DNA of 64,000 bases from an uncultured Bacteroidales bacterium. Its GTDB lineage: Bacteria > Bacteroidota > Bacteroidia > Bacteroidales > UBA1715. The stretch is taken from assembly GCA_937892155.1 (NCBI GenBank), contig CALAUG010000040.1:45437-109436 (forward strand). Direction: 5' to 3'. Each line of letters begins with the position of its first letter. Within the stretch, counting starts at the first letter, position 1. Below the pieces are notes generated by a model, which saw only the letters and a program-made list of their open reading frames with translations, was not told where the DNA came from and ran no database searches. The position numbers and the translations under genes were made by a program. Of this stretch, positions 29,416-38,824 are shown piece by piece.

Positions 29416-30939
29416 CTATTCTTGCCGCCAATTGAACACGTCGTTGGCATCTGTTGGACGAATAGATTCCAACCATTTAAAATTGTCAATCAACGACATT
29501 TTTTTCGGGAATTGTTCTACTGGACTGAATGTCCCTTCTGGTTTGTTTTTGAAAACAATTTGATCAATCTTTCCATTTTTGAGATATGCGGAAATATCAC
29601 TGCAAATTGCGCGGTTTACCCCAACAATTTCATCGTCATCTTTTAAATAATAGAGTGTCTCACCATTTTGAAACATATCAACGCGTACAAGTTCGTTGTT
29701 TTGTATGTATCCAATTAGTGATTTCCCTTTCATTTGGTTGAATTTGTCATCTTCGCACTGGGCGACAACAAAGGCATCCGATTGGATTATAATTTGATCT
29801 ATCCGTTTGTTGTTGTCTCCTAATTTTAGGCGAATATCAAAGCCAGTCATTTGATTCTCGTCAGACCAAATAACAGGTTTTGTGCAAAGGTAAATCATAG
29901 AATCCAAGGCGTTATACACAATTGAATCACATACTCCTTGTATGTCGCTTTTGTAGAAGCGTGTCTTGTGATATGCTTTGATTTCTTCGTATGTTATTGA
30001 GTCAATTCTTGTTGAGTCAGGTGATGGAATAGTGTATTGTGAAAAATACAAACTGTCGGCATGCAAAAAGAGCGAATCTCTATCAAAAGCTTTGATTGCC
30101 AATGCCTTATTGGTCATAAATACTTTTTTCTTTAATCCTTCATACAATCCATATTGTGCAGATAACGTTATCTTTTGAATGGTGTCTTTTACGACGGCGT
30201 TTTTTCGTATGGTGCCTTCATCTTTGTTGCGGTCGTAAAACATGTCGTCGCCATAGATGTATTTTGAACCGCTGTTTATATATGATCCTTCATACATTTG
30301 TGCCTGGTCGGTTTTGGTATTATACCATCCGTTTTTTGTATAAAGAAGATTTTCATCGCTCGTAACCGTTGTTGGACCGACAAAATACGCCACATTCGTA
30401 CTTGTTTTATATTTTAGAGTATCGGTGTTCATTATGTAATTCGGATTGGTCAGTACAACATTATTTTTGAAAAATAACATTCTGTCGTTTACGTAATATC
30501 GTCCAATATCACTTCGCAAGATATTTGTGGGATCAACGATTTTACCTCCATTTTGATAAAATCCCATGTTTTGTTTTAAATCATAATCCAAAAAATGTGT
30601 GGTTAATGTCATTCGTTCGTGAACCATTTTTATGTCTCCACGAAGACTTGCCATATTTGTCGCACTTGAATAATACAGTGTATCACCGTATACAGTAACT
30701 GCATTATTCACAATGCGCACTTTTCCGTAAGCCTCAAAACGGTTGTCTTTGGTGTAAGAAATTGCACTGTCGCAGTACATATATGCATCGTCGTGCTTGA
30801 AAATGACGTTGCCATAAAGTTTTCGTACTTCGCGGTCACCTTTCATTAAATCGGTGTGCTTAATTTCCACTTTTGTTTTTTGGGCAAAAACAGAAATAAA
30901 GGCAAATAACAATATTATGACAAGGCTCGTGCGTTTCAT
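29416..30939 (-). CDS. OstA-like (LptA/LptD N-domain) protein
   Basis: 507 residues with a signal peptide (LLFAFISVFAQ). The N-terminal ~200 residues repeat the OstA/LptA beta-jellyroll pattern: VRKLYGNVIFKHDDAYMYCD, EAYGKVRIVN, YYSSATNMASLRGDI. Bacteroidota carry such an OstA-like protein, thought to belong to the LPS bridge between the two membranes. The C-terminal half is longer than in LptA and contains more strands of the same kind. It starts directly after the MoxR stop, so the two are co-transcribed. Confidence 0.82.
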   Translation of the reverse strand: MKRTSLVIILLFAFISVFAQKTKVEIKHTDLMKGDREVRKLYGNVIFKHDDAYMYCDSAISYTKDNRFEAYGKVRIVNNAVTVYGDTLYYSSATNMASLRGDIKMVHERMTLTTHFLDYDLKQNMGFYQNGGKIVDPTNILRSDIGRYYVNDRMLFFKNNVVLTNPNYIMNTDTLKYKTSTNVAYFVGPTTVTSDENLLYTKNGWYNTKTDQAQMYEGSYINSGSKYIYGDDMFYDRNKDEGTIRKNAVVKDTIQKITLSAQYGLYEGLKKKVFMTNKALAIKAFDRDSLFLHADSLYFSQYTIPSPDSTRIDSITYEEIKAYHKTRFYKSDIQGVCDSIVYNALDSMIYLCTKPVIWSDENQMTGFDIRLKLGDNNKRIDQIIIQSDAFVVAQCEDDKFNQMKGKSLIGYIQNNELVRVDMFQNGETLYYLKDDDEIVGVNRAICSDISAYLKNGKIDQIVFKNKPEGTFSPVEQFPKKMSLIDNFKWLESIRPTDANDVFNWRQE

Positions 30940-31902
30940 TTAATTCATTAGTTTGGTAATGATTTCGTCCACCGAAATTCCATCGGCTTCGGCTTTGTAA
31001 TTTTTTACAATTCTATGGCGTAAAATAGGTAAAGCAACTTTCTTAACATCTTCAATATCAGGAGAATATTTACCGTTAATGGCAGCGTGTGTTTTTGCTC
31101 CAATAATTAGATTTTGAGATGCACGTGGTCCGGCTCCCCACGACAAATATTCCTGTGCCAAGGTGTTTTGTGGATTTTCTTTTCTTGTTTTTGCTACTAA
31201 TTCCACGGCATAACGAATAACAGCATCGTTTACTGGAATTTTGCGTATAATTTGCTGATATGCAATGATTTCTTCTGCCGATAAAATTGATTGAAGCGTA
31301 ATATCGGCATTACCAGTTGTAGCTTTCACAATATCAATTTCTTCGTCAATAGTAGGGTAATCTAATTTTATGTTGAACATAAAACGGTCAAGTTGTGCTT
31401 CTGGAAGCGGGTACGTTCCCTCTTGTTCAATGGGGTTTTGTGTTGCCAATACAAAAAACGGTTCTTCCAATACATATCTGTGTCCGGCAACTGTTACGGC
31501 ATGCTCCTGCATGGCTTCCAATAATGCAGCCTGGGTTTTCGGTGGTGTTCTGTTTATCTCATCAGCCAATAAGAAATTGGTAAACAGTGGTCCAGGAATG
31601 AACTGAAATTTTCTTTCGCTGTTTAAAATCTCACTACCTGTGATGTCACTTGGCATCAAATCCGGTGTGAATTGAATTCTGTTGTTTTTTAACCCTAAGA
31701 CTTGGGCTACCGATGTTACCAATAACGTCTTCGCAAGTCCGGGAACACCAACAAGCAGGCAATGACGTTTACTGAAAATTGAAATCAGTACATCGTCAAT
31801 AATCGCATCCTGACCAATAATTTTTTTATGTATTTCCTGTTTTAATGTGCTATACACATTTTTAAGGGAATCTATCGCTTCAACGTCGTCTTTAAAATTC
31901 AT
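30940..31902 (-). CDS. MoxR-family AAA+ ATPase
   Basis: 320 residues. Walker A is VGVPGLAKT (residues 51-59), Walker B is LLADEINRTPPKTQAALLEA, sensor 1 is FVLATQNPIEQEG, and the C-terminal lid has SWGAGPRASQNLI. MoxR ATPases act as chaperones, usually for a von Willebrand factor A (vWA/DUF58) partner encoded next door; no DUF58 or vWA gene is visible here and the next gene is the OstA-like one. Its substrate is therefore open. Confidence 0.92.
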   Translation of the reverse strand: MNFKDDVEAIDSLKNVYSTLKQEIHKKIIGQDAIIDDVLISIFSKRHCLLVGVPGLAKTLLVTSVAQVLGLKNNRIQFTPDLMPSDITGSEILNSERKFQFIPGPLFTNFLLADEINRTPPKTQAALLEAMQEHAVTVAGHRYVLEEPFFVLATQNPIEQEGTYPLPEAQLDRFMFNIKLDYPTIDEEIDIVKATTGNADITLQSILSAEEIIAYQQIIRKIPVNDAVIRYAVELVAKTRKENPQNTLAQEYLSWGAGPRASQNLIIGAKTHAAINGKYSPDIEDVKKVALPILRHRIVKNYKAEADGISVDEIITKLMN

Positions 31903-32068
31903 AGTTGTTAAAAGAAATCAAGCAAAAGTAAGGAGAAAAAAATTTTTTACAAATTGACGGAATATGTTTTTACAAAGTGTAAAAAAAACACTAATATGTT
32001 TACGCTTTATTTGAAAAATATTCCGTTACTTTGGAAAATCAATAGAAGAAATGAATAAATTTTTTTGA

Positions 32069-33931
32069 ATGAAAAAACTTTTACAGATTTCTTGTCTTGT
32101 TTTGCTACCGTTTTTTTCTTGGGCAAACTCGCCTTCGCCAGGTGGGGTTGTGCGCGATACGTCGAAAGTTCATCGCGAGCATAAGGATTTGGTTGGAAAA
32201 TTTATTGGCAAGAAAGGTTTGACGAATTTCGGAGTAACGGGAAGTTACCGCGGAATGATTTACTATCGCAACATGGACGAATTGTTCGACGGTTCGTATT
32301 CGCAAGAGAAAATGTTGCTTTCTACAAACGATGGAAGCCGCCAGTCGCAGTTGGAACTGAATGTTATTGCCCGTCCTACATCGACAACAGCGTTCCATAC
32401 CGATTTTTATTTGTATTCGCCAATGCTTGGCGCTGGATACAACGACAACGAAACTGGTTTGCAAATGGGAGTGAACCTTGATGGTCAAATGAATTACGAC
32501 AATGCAAAAATCAGCTTCCGTCTTGGTGGTCTGCAATATACGCGTCTTTCAAAATTGACGTTGTGGTCAACGGAAAATGAAGGCGAGAGTTTATTTGAAC
32601 GAAATACGTGGGACAATTTCCAGACTGCCGCACAAAACTACGAATCGTATTATGCGCAGGGAACAATCATTCGTGATTATCGTTGGGGAAATCAGTTCTG
32701 TCAAGGTTTGGTCGCTTCGGTATATGATTTGCCTTGGGGGTTGGAGTCGCGTATTATTTATGCCAAAACGCCGAACAATGGAGGACAATCGTCGTATTTG
32801 GACACTATTCCGAATATTTCCTATGGTGGTTACATTCATAAAAGGTTTGGACAAAATTATGTCGGTGTAAATACGTTTAATTCTGTAAGTTACGACACGA
32901 CTGTCAACGGAAGTTTCATCGGTTACAATATTGCTACGGTAGATTTTAGTCTTGACTTTTTGTCTGATTTTAATGTTACGGGAGAATTTGGATATGGCCG
33001 CTATGTTGAGGACGAAACGTTGGAAAAATCGTATGGCGAGGCCATGGATGTTGTCTTGCTTTCTCGTCAGAAAATTATTGGTTCTCCGTTGAAATTGCAT
33101 TTCTATAGATTGTCGCCGTCATTCATAAATCTCGATGGAGGATTCAACACGTATTTGAAGTCAACTGCTGGTTACAATGGTGAAGGAGGAAGTTCGTATC
33201 CGGTTGGTGCAAATATGTCTGATGTGGACTACATCAATGGTAACCGACAAGGTTTGGATTTACGTGCCGAATTGAATTTGGCTGGTGTGAAGGTGAATGT
33301 GGCTACAGGATTTTCCGAAGAAGTTGATCACCAGTCGACATCGGTTTCGTTCGGACACAGAATCAACGGAATTATGTTCGCTCGTGTGTTTGGCTACGAA
33401 AATTATATGGGTCCATACAGTGCTTTGACGACAAACTATCGTAGTTACTACGAAACCAATCCGCTCGATACGTCGAATATTCATTCAAAAGTTCGTTTCG
33501 CCGTGTCGGAGTTGAATTTGAAATATAAATTCAATGTGGCAAATCGCCCAGTTTATTTGTTCTATTTGGGTTCGTATGCGTCAAGTCAGAAAAAATTGTC
33601 GCCGTTGCCTGTCGTTCAAGAAGACAAAGCATATATGCGCGTACAATATCACGAATTTGAAGCATATTATAAAATCAGCACAAAATTGGCCTTGGCAAGT
33701 TATTTCGGACTTGAAAATATGAAGGGAACCGAAGGATATGTATATGCACAAGCGGGAGCAAATCCAGTAAACGAAATAGGAAAGGCTATTGGTTTGGGAT
33801 TGGATATTGTGTTGGCGCAAATGTCAAACTTGTATGTCCGCACCCGTTGGTTTGATTTCGAGGATAAAAATAACGATTTGAATCATTATCGTGGTTTTGA
33901 AGGTTCTCTTGAATTAAAAGTTCATTTTTAA
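32069..33931 (+). CDS. Predicted outer-membrane beta-barrel protein, first gene of a five-gene operon
   Basis: 620 residues. A signal peptide (LVLLPFFSWANS) is followed by a basic plug-like stretch (SKVHREHKDLVGKFIGKKGL) and then a long run of amphipathic strands with many aromatic residues, ending SLELKVHF with a C-terminal Phe as in outer-membrane barrels. I do not recognise a named family. It is followed 32 bases later by a second barrel gene and three lipoproteins on the same strand, so it may be the channel of a multi-part surface system. Confidence 0.75.
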   Translation: MKKLLQISCLVLLPFFSWANSPSPGGVVRDTSKVHREHKDLVGKFIGKKGLTNFGVTGSYRGMIYYRNMDELFDGSYSQEKMLLSTNDGSRQSQLELNVIARPTSTTAFHTDFYLYSPMLGAGYNDNETGLQMGVNLDGQMNYDNAKISFRLGGLQYTRLSKLTLWSTENEGESLFERNTWDNFQTAAQNYESYYAQGTIIRDYRWGNQFCQGLVASVYDLPWGLESRIIYAKTPNNGGQSSYLDTIPNISYGGYIHKRFGQNYVGVNTFNSVSYDTTVNGSFIGYNIATVDFSLDFLSDFNVTGEFGYGRYVEDETLEKSYGEAMDVVLLSRQKIIGSPLKLHFYRLSPSFINLDGGFNTYLKSTAGYNGEGGSSYPVGANMSDVDYINGNRQGLDLRAELNLAGVKVNVATGFSEEVDHQSTSVSFGHRINGIMFARVFGYENYMGPYSALTTNYRSYYETNPLDTSNIHSKVRFAVSELNLKYKFNVANRPVYLFYLGSYASSQKKLSPLPVVQEDKAYMRVQYHEFEAYYKISTKLALASYFGLENMKGTEGYVYAQAGANPVNEIGKAIGLGLDIVLAQMSNLYVRTRWFDFEDKNNDLNHYRGFEGSLELKVHF

Positions 33932-33963
33932 AATTGATAGTTACATATATAATATAAGTACTA

Positions 33964-35685
33964 ATGAAAAAAGTTTTATTATTTATCGGTCTTGCGTTTA
34001 TAGGTTTGACAACTCTTGCACAAACTGCAAATCCTAAGATACAATTCAACGGAGTAGCTCGTGGCGATATGCTGCACAACTGGCTTGCTTCGGACGACAC
34101 GACAAATGTTGACCAAAGTCTTGGTGGTGCCGCTTTGGTTGATTTACATTTGAATATTCATCCAAACGAAGCAATCCGTATTCATTCTACGTTGCGTGTG
34201 AAAAATGCAATTGGTGGTTTCTGGGGACAAGGTGCAACGTTGGAGTTGCGTGAAATTTCAATAAAAGGCGTTGCCGGCAAAGTGTTGAAATATCGTTTTG
34301 GTGACATTGATTCAAAAATGACTCCTTATACGTTGTGGAATTACGACGGAGAATGTACAAACAACGAAGCTGACGTGTTCAATTTCATTCGTGAAATTCG
34401 TCATCAGGAAAATTTCAATTATGGAAATGCGTGGAGAAACCAAGGTGCTGATTTGTCGTGGAGATTGGGTTTTGATAAAGTTTTGGAATCGGCCGATTTT
34501 ACAGCATTTGCAATGCGTAATAAAAGTTTGAACGATGGAGTTACACCTGACCGTTTGCAGGCTGGTGGAAATATCAAGTTTAATTTCAACGAAAAATCGT
34601 ATGTAGGTGTGAACTACATTAATTTGTTCGATTTGCCGAAAACGGTTTCTAAATCTTCGTGCGAAAAATACACAAACGGTGTTGGGACCATCAATGCAAA
34701 TATTGATTTGAAAGCATTGTACGTATTTGGTGAAGGTGGTTTATCTTCAATTGATTATGTAGATACATCAGACACAAAGACAGTTGACGTGAATGGCTAT
34801 TTCTTTGATTTTGGTGTTGGTAGAAATGATATGGACAATCAATTGAAATACAGCGTTTCGTATCGTTATGTAAACCAAAACTTTTTCAGTGCCGGCGCAC
34901 AATCAAAACGAATTAATTATACAAATGCGGTGAATGTTTTGCCGACAGTTGGCGAAAATTCTTACGAACGTTCGATTGCTTTGCTTGATTTGGTTACCGA
35001 CGATGGAATTTACAATCAAGCAATTTCGTATGGTTTGATGGACTACGAAATGATTTTCAACAACGTAACGCCATACGGAAAAGCAACGCCAAACCGTCAA
35101 GGTTTTGATGTAAATGTGGCTTATAGCGAAAAAGCTGGAAAATACGATGCGAAAGTTGAAGCTCAATTGCTTCAGGACGTTGCAGGACAAGGTTCCGACA
35201 AAAAGAAACAATATTTGTTGGCTCAAGCAAGCGGAAATATTTATCTTGATAAAATCTTAGAATTAAAGAAATCAATTAGCTTTTCTGCGGGTTATCAATT
35301 TGCTTCGGCAAAGCGCGACGAAAACCGCGTGTACAAAATGTCGAAGGATTTGGTTGAAGCCGTTGATTTACATTCCCACACAATTGATTTGGGAACGAGC
35401 ATAGAATTGATTAATCGTTTGGATTTCTTATTGGGAACGAAAATGTTGTTTTACAAAGGTTCCGATTTCAAAGCAATCTTGAATGATTTTAACGAAACAG
35501 TAAAATACAATTGCGAAACGTACGATGGTTCACAAATTCTTTCGGCAGCAGGATTGCGTTATCGTTTCAACGACAACATTTCGTTGACGTTGCAATATGA
35601 CAGATTCAATTTGAAAGACAATCTTGACGAAGGAAATTCGTACAAAATCAATCAAGCATTTTTGTTGTTTAACGTATTGTTCTAA
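33964..35685 (+). CDS. Predicted outer-membrane beta-barrel protein, second gene of the operon
   Basis: 573 residues. The signal peptide is FIGLAFIGLTTLAQ; amphipathic strands run through the whole mature part (VGVNYINLF, LKYSVSYRYVNQNFF, LRYRFNDNISLTLQYDRF) and the protein ends in LLFNVLF. It resembles a porin-like barrel in layout but I cannot name the family. The stop codon TAA overlaps the ATG of the next lipoprotein gene by one base. Confidence 0.75.
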   Translation: MKKVLLFIGLAFIGLTTLAQTANPKIQFNGVARGDMLHNWLASDDTTNVDQSLGGAALVDLHLNIHPNEAIRIHSTLRVKNAIGGFWGQGATLELREISIKGVAGKVLKYRFGDIDSKMTPYTLWNYDGECTNNEADVFNFIREIRHQENFNYGNAWRNQGADLSWRLGFDKVLESADFTAFAMRNKSLNDGVTPDRLQAGGNIKFNFNEKSYVGVNYINLFDLPKTVSKSSCEKYTNGVGTINANIDLKALYVFGEGGLSSIDYVDTSDTKTVDVNGYFFDFGVGRNDMDNQLKYSVSYRYVNQNFFSAGAQSKRINYTNAVNVLPTVGENSYERSIALLDLVTDDGIYNQAISYGLMDYEMIFNNVTPYGKATPNRQGFDVNVAYSEKAGKYDAKVEAQLLQDVAGQGSDKKKQYLLAQASGNIYLDKILELKKSISFSAGYQFASAKRDENRVYKMSKDLVEAVDLHSHTIDLGTSIELINRLDFLLGTKMLFYKGSDFKAILNDFNETVKYNCETYDGSQILSAAGLRYRFNDNISLTLQYDRFNLKDNLDEGNSYKINQAFLLFNVLF

Positions 35686-36695
35686 TGAAGAGAAAAACTA
35701 TGAAACGATTGATATTCATTGGTTTGTCGGCGAGCCTTCTTCTCTTTGGAAGTTGCGAGGAGGAAATGGTGGGGCCGAGCATCGACGGAATTGCAATAGA
35801 TACGTTTAATATTGAAAACTCAAATCCAAATGTGTTGCTTTCCGCTGATTTCGCAAACAACGATTCAATTCATTTTGTTGGTTCGTGGGAATTTGATGCA
35901 AAATGGATTATTACCGTAAAAGGAATGACTTCCGGTGCAACAAAAACGTTGAAAGGTTACGGAAAGTCGGTTGACGAATCAGTCGTTTGGGATGGCTCTT
36001 CGGATTTGGTATTCTTTAAACAAGATGAAATTTGCGAGGCGACGCTTTCGTTCGAAAATTATAACGATTTCAAAAAGTCCGACAATAAAGTGCAGGTCAT
36101 TTCCGAAAAAGAAATCGACTGCATTATTCTTTCCGATTACGATGGTGTTGAAGCAGAAGGTTGGGCTGGAAGTGAACCACTTGTGGAAAATGGTGTTGTT
36201 TTACCACCTACACAAAAACTATCGTTTGAAGCCGAGGGAATAGTTGCTCCTCAAGGTAATTATTATTGTCAGATGAGTGGACTGGAAACGGGGGGAAAAT
36301 ATTATTTGGCAGGTAATATTTTGATGATAAATGAATCACCGTTGCAAATTGATACGGTTGATATTTCCAATAATTATTTGAATTTCTTTGTATACGGATA
36401 TCCAGAATATTACAAAAACTCGCAGGTGTTTGTGATGTTTACCGATGCAAATGAAAATCAAATAGGATTTCAGGATAGATTTACTATTCAGAATATTGGT
36501 TGGAACGGAATTTCGGTTCCCTTGTCCCGCTTCCGTGAAACAGGAAATGAAACGGGTAAACCTTTTGATTTCTCAAATATTACAGGTGCGGGTTATTCAT
36601 TGTTTTCGGTTGATGGAACGGCTTGCTCTGCAAAGATTGCAGTGGATTATTTCGTGATAACCAAGGGAAAACCGTTGTTCTCGTTGTATAATTAG
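35685..36695 (+). CDS. Lipoprotein with Ig-like and jelly-roll-type domains (paralogue A)
   Basis: 336 residues from ATG 35685; an in-frame ATG at 35700 gives the more usual short signal (SLLLFGSCEEE, lipobox GSC). The N-terminal domain (~40-150) looks Ig-like, with FVGSWEFDAKWIITVKG and GEVCEATLSF-type strands (here DEICEATLSFENY). The C-terminal ~170 residues look like a carbohydrate-binding jelly roll (YYCQMSGLETGGKYYLAG, GWNGISVPLSRF, DYFVITKG). The next gene is a clear paralogue with the same order. Likely surface- or periplasm-facing; a glycan-binding role is inference. Confidence 0.75.
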   Translation: MKRKTMKRLIFIGLSASLLLFGSCEEEMVGPSIDGIAIDTFNIENSNPNVLLSADFANNDSIHFVGSWEFDAKWIITVKGMTSGATKTLKGYGKSVDESVVWDGSSDLVFFKQDEICEATLSFENYNDFKKSDNKVQVISEKEIDCIILSDYDGVEAEGWAGSEPLVENGVVLPPTQKLSFEAEGIVAPQGNYYCQMSGLETGGKYYLAGNILMINESPLQIDTVDISNNYLNFFVYGYPEYYKNSQVFVMFTDANENQIGFQDRFTIQNIGWNGISVPLSRFRETGNETGKPFDFSNITGAGYSLFSVDGTACSAKIAVDYFVITKGKPLFSLYN

Positions 36696-36703
36696 GAAAG
36701 AGT

Positions 36704-37765
36704 ATGAAGAAGATAATAATTCAGTGTGTTTTACTTGCGTCAGTCTTTGGATTTGTCGCGTGTGATGAAGGTGATGATATATGGAGCAATGCAGCATCTT
36801 TACAAATGATACAGGATTTTGATATTTTGAATGCTACTCAGGATACTATTTCTGTTGATTTTGCAAAAGGTGAAACACTTCCTTTTGTTGGTGAATGGAA
36901 TATAGAAACAAATTGGAAAATTGTTATTGTGGGAAATGAATCCGGAAAAACTGATACAATCAAAGGTTTTTCAAAATCATTAGAGGGCATTTCATGGACG
37001 GGAAATGTTGGTAATGGTGTGCAGTATTTTCCATATAAATTGTTGAATAAGAAATTCAATGTTGATGTTTTTGAGGAAAGCGATGAGGTGACTTCCTTTA
37101 AGCAGGGTGAGGCTTGTACTATAATGTTGTCATTTGATGATTTTGTAGGTGTTGATACCAGCAAAACAGTCCTAAAAATTGCTTCGGCAAAAGAAATATC
37201 GTATTTAAAAACTGATTTCTGTGTGTTTGGAGATTTTGAGTCGTCAAATACAAAACCATTGTATCAGGATGCAACAGTTACATTTGAGAAAAGTGGTGAT
37301 ATTGTTGCTGGTGAAGGTTCAACGTATTGTTTGTTACAGGGTGCCGAAACAGGTAACAAATGGTATATTGTAGGTGGTGGATTTTCGTATCCGCAAACAT
37401 CGGGTTGGACGCAACTGGATGGTGTGTACCCAATAACACAGGAAGACACAGCAACAACGTATATAAATTTGATGATGTACGGTTTCCCGGGTTATTGCGA
37501 TCATTCAAGTTTTTATATTGCATTGATGAATGGAGAAAGTACGGAAGCTGGTCTTACAGGCGATAGAATAATGGTTGAAGAAGGATGGCATGGCATTTCT
37601 ATTCCTGTTTCGCATTTTGCGGTAAAAGAAGGTGTTTTCGATTATAATAAAGTCGATAGAATCATTTTTGCCTTGTTCTCCAATGGTGAGCCTGGCGATG
37701 TGAAGTGTGCCGTGGATTGTTTGGTAATAACGAAAAAAGCTCCGTTGTTTCCATTGTATAACTAA
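36704..37765 (+). CDS. Lipoprotein with Ig-like and jelly-roll-type domains (paralogue B)
   Basis: 353 residues. Lipobox in SVFGFVACDEG. It mirrors the previous gene: FVGEWNIETNWKIVIVG and GEACTIMLSFDDF in the N-terminal Ig-like part, then TYCLLQGAETGNKWYIVGGG, GWHGISIPVSHF and DCLVITKKAPLFPLYN at the end, against DYFVITKGKPLFSLYN in paralogue A. The gap to paralogue A is only 8 bases. Tandem duplication within the operon is the simplest explanation. Confidence 0.75.
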   Translation: MKKIIIQCVLLASVFGFVACDEGDDIWSNAASLQMIQDFDILNATQDTISVDFAKGETLPFVGEWNIETNWKIVIVGNESGKTDTIKGFSKSLEGISWTGNVGNGVQYFPYKLLNKKFNVDVFEESDEVTSFKQGEACTIMLSFDDFVGVDTSKTVLKIASAKEISYLKTDFCVFGDFESSNTKPLYQDATVTFEKSGDIVAGEGSTYCLLQGAETGNKWYIVGGGFSYPQTSGWTQLDGVYPITQEDTATTYINLMMYGFPGYCDHSSFYIALMNGESTEAGLTGDRIMVEEGWHGISIPVSHFAVKEGVFDYNKVDRIIFALFSNGEPGDVKCAVDCLVITKKAPLFPLYN

Positions 37766-37789
37766 ATTAGAATAAAGAATATTAAGGAT

Positions 37790-38464
37790 ATGAAGAAAGT
37801 TGCATTTATTTCAAGTTTGATTGCAGGTTTGTTTATGATGAACAGTTGCGGTGTACAGATGCTGCCAATGGCTCTCGACACGGCAGAAGATAACGATCCG
37901 TTCTACACAATCAATCAAGAGAAAAACGAAGATTATATAGAAAAATTCACGGCTACTGGTATTTTCTTGGACAACTTGCCTGGATGCTGGGGTTTTGAAA
38001 AGGATGCTTGCCGCGATTTTACAGTATCTCCCGACATTGTTTACAAAGGAATGGGTAGTCTTCACTTAAAATGGGACAAATCAAAAAAAGGTTGCGATTG
38101 GATTGGCGTTGGTTTTATGTGGAACAACTGGCAGACAGTTGATATGTCCGATATTATTGAAACGTGGGCATTGGAATTTTGGATTCGTACAGCTGATGAC
38201 GACGAAATTGGCTCTGTTCCAATCAATTTCTCTTTCTTGGATAATAACAACAACTCAACGCCGGTATTGGCATGTAGTAGTAGATTCTATGAAGGGTTTG
38301 GTGTGAATTCAACGTGGAAAAGAGTACAAATTCCATTGAAATTTTTCCGCTTTGTTGATTCTGGATTGAATCCTGTTGAAATCAATCAATTGATTATGTC
38401 GTTCGAAGGCACTGCTGAAGTGTATATCGACGAAATGAAATTGGTTGAAATGGCACAAGAATAG
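37790..38464 (+). CDS. Lipoprotein with jelly-roll-type domain, last gene of the five-gene operon
   Basis: 224 residues. The signal ends FMMNSCGVQM. It lacks the Ig-like domain of the two preceding lipoproteins and keeps a single carbohydrate-binding-like sandwich (KGMGSLHLKWDKSKKGCDW, ALEFWIRTADDDE, TWKRVQIPLKFFRF, VYIDEMKLVEM). I do not recognise a named family. The unit seems to end here: a strong palindrome followed by six T lies about 110 bases downstream. Confidence 0.75.
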   Translation: MKKVAFISSLIAGLFMMNSCGVQMLPMALDTAEDNDPFYTINQEKNEDYIEKFTATGIFLDNLPGCWGFEKDACRDFTVSPDIVYKGMGSLHLKWDKSKKGCDWIGVGFMWNNWQTVDMSDIIETWALEFWIRTADDDEIGSVPINFSFLDNNNNSTPVLACSSRFYEGFGVNSTWKRVQIPLKFFRFVDSGLNPVEINQLIMSFEGTAEVYIDEMKLVEMAQE

Positions 38465-38572
38465 AGTTGCCATTTGCCAGAATTACGACATTGGTATTTT
38501 TGATTTAAAATCTTAGTTCTTACGAATTAAGATTTTTTTGTTGTGTGTGAGATATGTACGCTTTTGCGAACG

Positions 38573-38610
38573 ATGTACACTTCCCATTTTGGGGAAGTGT
38601 ACATTTTTTA
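38573..38610 (+). terminator. Palindromic hairpin and T-run after the five-gene operon
   Basis: ATGTACACTTCCC and GGGAAGTGTACAT are perfect complements around a 6-base loop, followed by TTTTTT. It could terminate the upstream operon. The arm also carries the GGGAAGTKTAC motif that recurs near insertion-sequence debris in the 47-63 kb region, so an origin as paired element ends is possible. Confidence 0.6.
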
Positions 38611-38737
38611 TGTGCTTGTTTTCTTTGTCGTTCTTTAATGGTAGATGTTAGTATTTCTGGTCGTTAGACCTAAATCTACAAATAGTAAAAAAATCAAATA
38701 GTAGAACTATTGGTGAATTTTAGTATGTAGAAGGAAC

Positions 38738-38773
38738 GAAAAAAAGGATTTACAAATGTCTTCGTAAATCCTT
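38738..38773 (-). terminator. Rho-independent terminator of lepB
   Basis: On the minus strand AAGGATTTAC and GTAAATCCTT pair around a 10-base loop and run into TTTTTTT. It lies about 50 bases after the lepB stop. Confidence 0.8.
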
Positions 38774-38824
38774 GATTCTGTAATGTTTTACATTGGCGTT
38801 AGGAGGCATACATGCATCGCCGAC

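Larger units (their letters stand above)
38465..38824. other. Intergenic region with two hairpins
   Basis: 360 bases without a gene between convergent transcription units. It holds a perfect 13-bp palindrome (38573-38604), the lepB terminator (38738-38773) and an AT-rich filler. No reading frame or RNA gene is convincing. Confidence 0.6.
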
